Assembly (NCBI GenBank): GCA_900772445.1
Contig: CAAHEL010000068.1
Coordinates: forward strand, 1 to 19,385
DNA: 19,385 nt
Origin: Bacilli bacterium
Lineage (GTDB): Bacteria > Bacillota_I > Bacilli_A > RF39 > UBA660
Direction: 5' to 3'
A program made the translations under genes and the position numbers. This document shows, in pieces, positions 14,594-19,385 of the stretch (positions within the stretch are counted from its first letter, which is position 1; each line of letters opens with the position of its first letter). Below the pieces are notes generated by a model. The model was not told where the DNA came from and did no database searches. It worked only from the letters and a program-made list of their open reading frames with translations.

Positions 14594-15361
14594 ATGTATA
14601 TTGACGTTCATTGTCATTTGGATAAGGAATATTATGATGATATAACTGATGTTGTTAATTCTGCTTTATCTAATGATGTTAAGTTAATGATTTATAATGG
14701 TTGTAATGTTAAGACTAATCTTGAGGTAATAGATGTTATTAATAAGTTTGATAATGTTTATGGTGCGGTTGGTTTTCATCCAACTGAATTAAATGATATT
14801 AGTGATGATGATTATGTTATGTTGGAAAATATGTTATCTAATAAGAAAATTGTAGCAATAGGTGAGATAGGACTTGATTATCATTATGATAATACTGATA
14901 GAAAGAAGCAAAGATATCATTTTATTAAGCAATTGGAATTAGCAGAAAAATATAAGTTACCAGTTATAATTCATAGTAGAGATAGTATTCAAGATACATA
15001 TAATATATTAAAAGAATATAAGGTTAAGGGTGTAATGCACTGTTTTAGTGGTAGTTTAGAGATGGCAAGGGAATTTGTTAAATTAGGATATTTTATATCT
15101 GTTGGAGGTATAATTACTTTTAAAAATGCAAAGAATATAATTAATGTGATAAATAATATTGATTTGTCATATATATTACTAGAAACTGATAGTCCTTATT
15201 TGAGTCCTGAACCTTATCGAGGAAAGAAAAATGAACCTAAAAATATACCTATAATTGCTAGTAAAATAGCGGAAATTAGGGGGGTATCTTTAGAAACTAT
15301 TAGGGATGTTACTAGTGGTAATGCTTGTGGTCTATTTGACTTTTTTAGTAAATTGTGTTAG
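14594..15361 (+). CDS. tatD: TatD family metal-dependent 3'-5' exonuclease
   Basis: TatD proteins are TIM-barrel metallohydrolases that act as 3'-5' DNA/RNA exonucleases in repair and RNA quality control. The 255-aa protein has the metal ligands in order: HCH (H6, H8), GEIGLDYH (E91), VIIHSRD (H127), MHCFSG (H149) and LETDSPYL (D199). GGGGTG lies 4 nt before the ATG. It follows metG (with one small gene between) and precedes the 3D-domain gene and rsmA, as yabD does in Bacillus. The RNase M5 gene rnmV, usually next in line, is not here. A terminator was not found before the next gene. Confidence 0.95.
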   Translation: MYIDVHCHLDKEYYDDITDVVNSALSNDVKLMIYNGCNVKTNLEVIDVINKFDNVYGAVGFHPTELNDISDDDYVMLENMLSNKKIVAIGEIGLDYHYDNTDRKKQRYHFIKQLELAEKYKLPVIIHSRDSIQDTYNILKEYKVKGVMHCFSGSLEMAREFVKLGYFISVGGIITFKNAKNIINVINNIDLSYILLETDSPYLSPEPYRGKKNEPKNIPIIASKIAEIRGVSLETIRDVTSGNACGLFDFFSKLC

Positions 15362-15362
15362 A

Positions 15363-15384
15363 ATTATTTTAGTATTAAAATAAT
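15363..15384. repeat. AT-only inverted repeat between tatD and the 3D-domain gene
   Basis: ATTATTTTA (15363-15371), loop GTAT, TAAAATAAT (15376-15384): nine perfect pairs with no T tract on the + strand. It fills the gap right before the GAGGTGA of the next gene, so it may be a weak mRNA hairpin or a protein site. Confidence 0.4.
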
Positions 15385-15395
15385 GAGGTGAGAAA

Positions 15396-16139
15396 ATGAA
15401 GAAAATAGTACCTAGACTTATGATTATTTCATCACAAATATTAATAGGTGCTTTGTTTTTGGTATTTACTATAAATGGTAAGGAAACAAATAGTGTTAAG
15501 GTAAATAGTAAAGATTTTAATAGATTATCTGAAATTGTATATAAAGAAGATAAATTAGTTGTTAGTGATAGTAAAGAAGATAAAGAGGAAGAAGTTGTTG
15601 TTGAAACTACGGAAGAAGTAGAAAAGGAAATTAAACAGGAAGTTAAAACTGAAGTAAAAAAGGAAATAAAACAAGAAGTTACTCCAGTTATTCCAAAGCA
15701 AGAACAAAAGGAACAAGAGGAAATAAGTTTTGATGATTATGAGGTAATTAATACTTATTTTGGTACTTTAACTGGTTATGGTCCAGATTGTTATGGATGT
15801 GGTAATTTTGTTACTAATAAGGTATCAACTGCTTCAGGTTATCATATTGCTAATATAGTTGATGGTGTGGTTCAACCGGCATTTACTACTACATATAATG
15901 ATGAAGTTTTTGGTGAAGTTAGTATAGTTGCTGGTGATGTATCAATTCCTTTTTATTCAATTGTAAGGTTTACTATTCCTAATCAAGAACCTGTAATTGC
16001 CATTGTATTAGATAGAGGTGGCACAGTAGGTTTTTCTGAAAAGAGTTTGACGACATTTGATTTGTTATTTGCTACAGAGAAGCAAGCAATGGGAAAGACA
16101 GGTAATGTTAAATTTGAAATACTTAGAATGGGAAAATAG
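15396..16139 (+). CDS. Membrane-anchored 3D-domain cell-wall protein (YabE-like position)
   Basis: This 247-aa protein has a basic N-terminus and one transmembrane/signal-anchor segment (about 8-26). An extracytoplasmic Glu/Lys/Val linker (about 60-110) includes KEIKQEV twice (77-83, 89-95). The C-terminal domain (about 118-245) resembles the 3D/double-psi-barrel fold of resuscitation-promoting and MltA-like wall enzymes: YGPDCYGCGNFV, GEVSIVAGDVSIPFYSIV, IVLDRGG with D206, TTFDLLFATEKQA. Such domains occur in peptidoglycan lytic enzymes, but activity is inferred. GAGGTGA is 4 nt upstream of the ATG. YabE, its positional counterpart between tatD and rsmA, also has a 3D domain, but with DUF348/G5 repeats that are absent here. 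C132 and C135 are outside the membrane and may form a disulfide or bind metal. Confidence 0.8.
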   Translation: MKKIVPRLMIISSQILIGALFLVFTINGKETNSVKVNSKDFNRLSEIVYKEDKLVVSDSKEDKEEEVVVETTEEVEKEIKQEVKTEVKKEIKQEVTPVIPKQEQKEQEEISFDDYEVINTYFGTLTGYGPDCYGCGNFVTNKVSTASGYHIANIVDGVVQPAFTTTYNDEVFGEVSIVAGDVSIPFYSIVRFTIPNQEPVIAIVLDRGGTVGFSEKSLTTFDLLFATEKQAMGKTGNVKFEILRMGK

Positions 16140-16156
16140 TCCATTCTTTTATTTTT
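16125..16156 (+). terminator. Intrinsic terminator after the 3D-domain gene
   Basis: AGAATGG (16125-16131) pairs with CCATTCT (16141-16147) around a 9-nt loop that contains the stop codon, followed by TTTTATTTTT. It is the end of the 14379-16156 unit. Confidence 0.8.
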
Positions 16157-16158
16157 AG

Positions 16159-16187
16159 TTGACAAAATTTTAATAGTATTATTTAAT
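16159..16187 (+). promoter_or_regulatory. Sigma-A promoter of rsmA
   Basis: TTGACA (16159-16164, perfect), 17 bp, then TTTAAT (16182-16187, five of six). It starts 3 bp after the preceding terminator T tract. Confidence 0.7.
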
Positions 16188-16205
16188 ATTTATGGGGAGT
16201 GAGTT

Positions 16206-16997
16206 ATGAATAATTTTAATTTTAAGAAGTCTTTGGGACAAAATTTTATAAATGATGAGAATATAATTAATAAGATGGTAAATAGTATTGATATTGATAA
16301 GGATACTTTGGTTATAGAAATAGGTCCTGGTGCAGGTATTTTATCTAAGAGTATTATTCCTAAATCTGAGTATTCTATTTTATATGAGATAGATACTAGA
16401 TTAGAAGATGTTTTATATAATGTGCTTAAGGATTATCATAATTATAAGATTATATTTAATGATTTTTTAAGGGAAGATGTTAAAAGTGAGATTAGTAATT
16501 ATTCTTATAAAAAATTATATGTTGTTGCTAATTTACCTTATTATATAACTACTCCGATTATTTATAAGTTAACTAGTGAGATAGAACCTGATAAGATACT
16601 TATAATGATACAAAAAGAGGTTGCTGATAGGTTAACTGCTAAAACTGGTAGTAAGGATTATGGATATATTACGGCATATTTAAATTATTTTTATGATATT
16701 AAAAAGATTTTTGATGTATCTAGGAATAATTTTACTCCAAAACCCAATGTTGATAGTAGTGTTATTTGTTTAAGTAAAATAGATAGAAAAATTAGAGTTA
16801 ATGATGTTAATTATTTAGATAGATTTCTTAAGGATTGTTTTAAGTTTAAAAGAAAAAATTTAAGAAATAATTTAAATGGATATGAAATTAGTAAGATTTC
16901 AGATATACTTAATAAATATGGATATGATTTAAATGTTCGTGCTGAAGATATAAGTATTGATATTTTTATTGATATTGTTAATGAGCTATGTAAATAG
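16206..16997 (+). CDS. rsmA: 16S rRNA (adenine1518/1519-N6)-dimethyltransferase
   Basis: RsmA (KsgA) dimethylates the two adjacent adenines in the 3' hairpin of 16S rRNA, a late 30S assembly checkpoint. The 263-aa protein has KKSLGQNFI (7-15), SAM motif I VIEIGPGAG (36-44), EID (61-63), DFL (86-88), the catalytic NLPYY (109-113), and the basic C-terminal helical domain (FKRKNLRNNL). It is near the usual length. The chromosomal position, after the tatD cluster and before yabG, distinguishes it from Erm resistance methylases. GGGGAGTGAG precedes the ATG. It has its own promoter and terminator, so it is monocistronic. Confidence 0.97.
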   Translation: MNNFNFKKSLGQNFINDENIINKMVNSIDIDKDTLVIEIGPGAGILSKSIIPKSEYSILYEIDTRLEDVLYNVLKDYHNYKIIFNDFLREDVKSEISNYSYKKLYVVANLPYYITTPIIYKLTSEIEPDKILIMIQKEVADRLTAKTGSKDYGYITAYLNYFYDIKKIFDVSRNNFTPKPNVDSSVICLSKIDRKIRVNDVNYLDRFLKDCFKFKRKNLRNNLNGYEISKISDILNKYGYDLNVRAEDISIDIFIDIVNELCK

Positions 16998-17008
16998 TTC
17001 TTTTTTTT
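16983..17008 (+). terminator. Intrinsic terminator at the rsmA 3' end
   Basis: GAGCTAT (16983-16989) pairs with ATAGTTC (16994-17000) through one G-T wobble with a 4-nt loop, followed by eight T. The stem includes the rsmA stop codon. Confidence 0.85.
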
Positions 17009-17040
17009 TATGTTAGACATATACTTGTATTGGTGATACT

Positions 17041-17802
17041 ATGTTTAAGATAGGGGATTTGGTAACTAGAAAATCTTATAATAATGATATTGTTTTTAAA
17101 ATTGTTGATATAATTGATGATAATTATATTTTATGTGGTTCAAGTATTAGACTTTGTGCTGATAGTTATGAAGATGATTTGGTCTTAGTAGAAGGTGATG
17201 AGAAGGTAGATTTTTCTCCAGAAATTAATGAGTATAGAACTCTTGATAGGAATGAATATTTTTATTTACCTGGTAAGGTGTTACATATTGATGGTGATAA
17301 TGATTATTTGAATAAGTGTATGGATTTTTATAAGAAAAATAAGATAAAAGCATATGGTATATTTATGAATGAAGATGATTTTTCTGATAATATTATTGAA
17401 TTATTGGATAAGTATAAACCTGATATTTTAGTTTTAACAGGTCACGATGCTTATTATAGGAAAAAGAGAAATAATTCTCAGTATAAAAATACTAGTAATT
17501 TTGCTGAAGCGGTAAAGAATGCTAGGAAATATGAAAAATCTCAAGATAAGTTAATTATTATTTCTGGTGCTTGTCAGTCAAATTATGAGGAATTAATAAA
17601 AGCAGGTTCTAATTTTGCATCTAGTCCTAGAAAGATTAATATTCACGCACTTGATCCAGCGATAGTTGCTACAATGGTAGCATTTTCTGATAAGAATAAA
17701 AATATAGATTTATTAAAAATATTAAATAGTACGAAATATAAGAGTGATGGTATTGGTGGAATAATTACTAATGGTACTATGTATGTTGGGTATCCTAGAT
17801 AA
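17041..17802 (+). CDS. yabG: Sporulation-specific protease YabG
   Basis: YabG is a spore-coat processing protease made late in the mother cell; in Clostridioides it also processes germination proteins. The 253-aa protein has an N-terminal SH3-like part and the conserved block LPGKVLHIDGD, a YLNKC segment, LLDKYKPDILVLTGHD (H135), ARKYEKSQDKL and SGACQSNYE with C178, then AGSNFASSPRKINIHALDP. H135 and C178 sit in the positions expected for the catalytic His and Cys. It is somewhat shorter than Bacillus YabG (about 290 aa). GGTGA lies 5 nt before the ATG. A sigma-E/K-like -10, CATATACT (17017-17024), lies upstream, but no matching -35 was found and the leader would be very short. Confidence 0.92.
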   Translation: MFKIGDLVTRKSYNNDIVFKIVDIIDDNYILCGSSIRLCADSYEDDLVLVEGDEKVDFSPEINEYRTLDRNEYFYLPGKVLHIDGDNDYLNKCMDFYKKNKIKAYGIFMNEDDFSDNIIELLDKYKPDILVLTGHDAYYRKKRNNSQYKNTSNFAEAVKNARKYEKSQDKLIIISGACQSNYEELIKAGSNFASSPRKINIHALDPAIVATMVAFSDKNKNIDLLKILNSTKYKSDGIGGIITNGTMYVGYPR

Positions 17803-17814
17803 AAGGGGGAAAAT

Positions 17815-18033
17815 ATGACAATTCAAAAAATTAAGAATAATATATCTAATAATTTAAATAAGAAAGTACATATAAATTATAATGGTAGTAGGAATAGAAA
17901 AGAGGAATATAAGGGTGTTATTAGAGAGTGTTATAATAATATTTTTATTGTTAAATTAGATACTGATGAGGTAAAGAGTTTTAGTTATTCCGATGTTCTT
18001 ACTAACACTATTGAAATTTTTTTTGACAAATAA
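17815..18033 (+). CDS. veg: Veg protein
   Basis: Veg is a small conserved Firmicutes protein; in Bacillus it is abundant and linked to biofilm gene control, with its biochemical role unsettled. The 72-aa product matches the family along its length: IKNNISNNLNKKVHINYNGS, EEYKGVIRECYNNIFIVKL, FSYSDVLTNTIEIFF. It fits a small beta-barrel (Sm/SH3-like). It is slightly shorter than Bacillus Veg (about 86 aa), lacking the C-terminal tail. AGGGGGA is 4-5 nt before the ATG, and it starts 12 nt after yabG, so the two are probably co-transcribed. No separate strong promoter, as known for Bacillus veg, was seen. Confidence 0.9.
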   Translation: MTIQKIKNNISNNLNKKVHINYNGSRNRKEEYKGVIRECYNNIFIVKLDTDEVKSFSYSDVLTNTIEIFFDK

Positions 18034-18041
18034 TGACAAAT
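18024..18041. repeat. Direct repeat TGACAAAT upstream of the spoVG promoter
   Basis: TGACAAAT occurs at 18024-18031 and 18034-18041, offset by exactly 10 bp (one helical turn), ending 3 bp before the spoVG -35. The first copy covers the veg stop. Spacing suggests a possible activator or repressor site, unproven. Confidence 0.35.
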
Positions 18042-18044
18042 TGC

Positions 18045-18072
18045 TTGACTTTTTGTTATGAATTAATATAAA
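18045..18072 (+). promoter_or_regulatory. Sigma-A promoter of spoVG
   Basis: TTGACT (18045-18050), 16 bp, then TATAAA (18067-18072), with TAAAAT two bases downstream as an alternative. Transcription would begin near 18080. Confidence 0.6.
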
Positions 18073-18114
18073 ATGTAATTAGAAATAATGTTTCTAGAAG
18101 GAGAGTTGAGACGC

Positions 18115-18381
18115 ATGAAGATTACTTCAGTGAATGTTCACAAAATTGAAAAAGAAAATTCAAGAATGAAAGGAATTGCTTCAGTAACTTTAGATGATTG
18201 TTTTGTTGTAAGAGGAATTAGAATTATCGAAGGTGATGGGGGACTATTTATTGCAATGCCAAGCAGAGAAAAATATACTGCTGAAGGTACTGTACACGAA
18301 GATGTTGCTCACCCTATAAATAAAGAAACTCGTCAAATGTTTACAGATGAAATTTTAAAAGCATATGAAAATGCTGAATAA
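18115..18381 (+). CDS. spoVG: SpoVG, global RNA/DNA-binding regulator
   Basis: SpoVG is a small site-specific nucleic-acid-binding protein: in Bacillus it affects asymmetric septation and cortex formation, and in other Firmicutes it regulates virulence and envelope genes. The 88-aa product has the canonical MKITSVNVHKIE, GIASVTLDDCFVVRGIRIIEG, GGLFIAMPSREK and VAHPINKETRQ. The ATG at 18115 matches the family N-terminus; AAGGAG (18098-18103) is 11 nt upstream, which is long, and an in-frame ATG at 18088 lies before that ribosome site. Codon use looks more adapted than its neighbours (more GAA, CGT, CAC, ATC), fitting high expression. It is monocistronic here, with its own promoter and terminator, and not next to glmU as in Bacillus. 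Confidence 0.97.
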   Translation: MKITSVNVHKIEKENSRMKGIASVTLDDCFVVRGIRIIEGDGGLFIAMPSREKYTAEGTVHEDVAHPINKETRQMFTDEILKAYENAE

Positions 18382-18402
18382 ACCCAAATGGGTTTTTTCT
18401 TT
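18380..18402 (+). terminator. Intrinsic terminator of spoVG
   Basis: AAACCC (18380-18385), loop AAAT, GGGTTT (18390-18395), then TTTCTTT. The stem begins within the stop codon. Confidence 0.85.
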
Positions 18403-18411
18403 TGGTATAAT
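18403..18411 (+). promoter_or_regulatory. Extended -10-like element before yabP
   Basis: TGGTATAAT (18403-18411) directly follows the spoVG terminator and has no -35. A TAATATT (18408-18414) that looks like a sigma-E -35 and a CATATATT (18425-18432) that looks like its -10 overlap this area, but they are 10 bp apart rather than the usual 14-15, so the choice of sigma factor is open. Confidence 0.35.
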
Positions 18412-18448
18412 ATTCTTTTTTTTTCATATATTTTTCTAGGAGGATATT

Positions 18449-18742
18449 ATGGATAAGGAAAAAGATATTGAGAATACTTTTAATCACGGTATTTCTGTTT
18501 CGGAAAGAAAAAGTATTGTTGTTACTGGTGTAAAAAAAATAGAGAGTTTTGATAATGAGGAGTTTTTTATGGAAACTACCTTAGGTTTTTTGGTTATTAA
18601 GGGACAAGATTTGGAAATAATTAAGTTGGATACTTATCAAGGAAATGTTTCTATTAAGGGAAAAATGGATAGTATGGCATATATTGAATCTGGTATGAAA
18701 AAAGATAAAGAAAGTTCAATTATTAATAAATTATTTAAATAA
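18449..18742 (+). CDS. yabP: Spore cortex/coat protein YabP
   Basis: The 97-aa protein belongs to the YabP/YqfC family required in the mother cell for cortex formation in Bacillus. The family pattern is seen in the central beta-rich part: RKSIVVTGVKKIESFDNEEFFMETTLGFLVIKG followed by LEIIKLD and GNVSIKGKMDSMAYIE. The N- and C-termini are charged and variable. AGGAGG is 5 nt before the ATG. The stop overlaps the start of yabQ (TAATG), and yabP-yabQ-divIC is the Bacillus order. YabP is predicted to act with YabQ at the outer forespore membrane; that link is from context. YqfC is the closest alternative, excluded by position. Confidence 0.9.
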   Translation: MDKEKDIENTFNHGISVSERKSIVVTGVKKIESFDNEEFFMETTLGFLVIKGQDLEIIKLDTYQGNVSIKGKMDSMAYIESGMKKDKESSIINKLFK

Positions 18743-19020
18743 TGGGTTTAAAGAGTCAGATTTATTCTTTTGTTTTTTCTTTTGTTTTTGGTATCTTTTT
18801 TTATCTTTTTTTAGAGTTATGTGGTAATTATTTATATAGTAAAAAAATTGTTGTGAGGTATATTTTTTCACTTTTATTTTCAATTTTTTTCTCGTTGTTA
18901 TATTTTATGATTTTATTAAGAATAAATAATGGTATTTTACATATGTATTTCTTCTTAACTATTTTACTAGGTTATGTTATTTCTAAATATATTTACAGAT
19001 TATTTGTAAAAAAAGATTGA
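18742..19020 (+). CDS. yabQ: Spore cortex membrane protein YabQ
   Basis: This 92-aa very hydrophobic protein has three probable membrane segments (about 8-27, 38-60, 65-84) and a basic C-terminus (KYIYRLFVKKD). Bacillus YabQ lies in the outer forespore membrane and is needed for cortex assembly. Identification rests on the size, topology, the N-terminal pattern SQIYSFVFSFVFGIFFY, and the position between yabP and divIC; it is shorter than Bacillus YabQ (about 211 aa), which has an extra C-terminal region. The ATG overlaps the yabP stop by 1 nt and has no ribosome site of its own, so it depends on coupling. Its 3' end contains the -35 of the divIC promoter. Confidence 0.82.
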   Translation: MGLKSQIYSFVFSFVFGIFFYLFLELCGNYLYSKKIVVRYIFSLLFSIFFSLLYFMILLRINNGILHMYFFLTILLGYVISKYIYRLFVKKD

Positions 19021-19032
19021 TTGTGTTATAAT
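19004..19032 (+). promoter_or_regulatory. Sigma-A promoter of divIC
   Basis: TTGTAA (19004-19009), 17 bp, then TGTTATAAT (TG 19024-19025, TATAAT 19027-19032). It lets division gene divIC be transcribed in vegetative cells although it lies downstream of sporulation genes. Confidence 0.75.
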
Positions 19033-19055
19033 TACATTAGAAAGTAGGTGATAAG

Positions 19056-19367
19056 ATGGCTAAAAAGGTAGTTAAGAAAAAAAAGGTTAAAAGATTAGTA
19101 AGGGGAAGGTTGTTTTTAGCATTTATCTTTTTTGGTACAATTATTACGGGTCTTTCATATCAATTTTTTGGTAATATAAAAGAAATTAATGAGATGAGAA
19201 AGCAAAAGGAATTTTTAAAGGAAGAGTTAGTAAAACTTTCTGATGAGGAAAAGGTTTTAGAATCAGATATACAAAAATTAGAGGATCCAACTTATGTTGC
19301 TAGGTATGCAAGAGAGAAGTATTTATATTCTAAAGATGGGGAATTGTTAATAAGAATTCAGGAATAA
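19056..19367 (+). CDS. divIC: Septum formation protein DivIC (FtsB family)
   Basis: DivIC is a bitopic divisome protein that works with FtsL and DivIB (FtsQ) to activate septal peptidoglycan synthesis. The 103-aa protein has a very basic cytoplasmic tail (KKVVKKKKVKRLVRGR), one membrane segment (about 18-37), a coiled coil (about 41-77), and the FtsB/DivIC signature LEDPTYVARYAREKYLYSKDGE (76-97). It is near the normal length. AGGTGA lies 5 nt before the ATG. In Bacillus divIC also follows yabQ. The last 18 bases of the window hold no gene start that I can support. Confidence 0.96.
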   Translation: MAKKVVKKKKVKRLVRGRLFLAFIFFGTIITGLSYQFFGNIKEINEMRKQKEFLKEELVKLSDEEKVLESDIQKLEDPTYVARYAREKYLYSKDGELLIRIQE

Positions 19368-19385
19368 AAAAAACTAATAATTTTA

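Noticed and set aside
17017..17024. Sigma-E/K -10 CATATACT before yabG
   Set aside because: There is no matching -35, and the implied start would leave about 10 nt before the ATG, with the ribosome site at the very 5' end; kept only as a remark.
18037..18064. Sigma-H promoter for spoVG
   Set aside because: A GAAT is present at 18060-18063, but no AGGA-type -35 lies at the required distance.
1..19385. Mycoplasma-type code, CRISPR arrays, insertion sequences or tRNA genes
   Set aside because: TGA ends holB, rsmI, mfd, the kinase-like gene and yabQ; no spaced repeats, transposase frames or cloverleaf sequences were seen.

Overview
The window is a gene-dense, strongly AT-rich (by eye well under 30% G+C) bacterial chromosome segment. 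Every supported gene reads on the + strand. TGG encodes Trp and TGA ends several genes, so the code is the standard bacterial one. Gene content and order are those of the origin-proximal arm of an endospore-forming Firmicute. The low G+C, compact proteins and reduced gene set suggest an uncultured gut-type Bacilli lineage (RF39/Erysipelotrichales-like). That placement is inference. A perfect 20-bp parS-type palindrome at the left edge independently supports a position near oriC.

Layout. (1) 1-7200: parS, tadA, then from a promoter at about 500 a long run dnaX-ebfC-recR-bofA-holB-ricT-trmN6-rsmI-pth, with most junctions overlapping or a few bases apart. It covers the clamp loader (DnaX, HolB), recombination mediator (RecR), RNase Y specificity (RicT), tRNA/rRNA methylation and peptidyl-tRNA recycling, plus the sporulation inhibitor BofA. 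(2) 7200-12000: mfd, then spoVT behind a plausible forespore (sigma-G-like) promoter, then an unrecognised protein-kinase-like gene behind a strong sigma-A promoter with a 14-bp palindrome in its spacer. (3) 12000-14300: a complete methionine T-box riboswitch (specifier ATG, T-loop AAGGTGGTACCACG) that leads a two-gene unit, dUTPase (dut) followed by methionyl-tRNA synthetase (metG). (4) 14300-17010: an unannotated 54-aa membrane protein, tatD, an anchored 3D-domain wall protein in the yabE position, and rsmA. (5) 17010-end: yabG, veg, spoVG, yabP, yabQ and divIC (sporulation, coat and division).

Compared with Bacillus subtilis, two separate ori-proximal clusters are interleaved: pth-mfd-spoVT sits between rsmI and metG, and spoVG runs directly into yabP-yabQ-divIC. 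The usual neighbours yabA, yazA, abrB, rnmV, fin, glmU/prs/ctc and the SRP RNA gene between tadA and dnaX are not at these positions. Transcription units are well marked by extended -10 promoters and short hairpin-plus-T terminators, several of which use the 3' end and stop codon of the gene as the 5' arm of the hairpin.

No mobile element, CRISPR array, rRNA or tRNA gene was seen. The most unusual elements are the Met T-box that commands a dUTPase, the kinase-like protein with degenerate catalytic residues, the 54-aa membrane peptide, and the parS site touching the tadA start.
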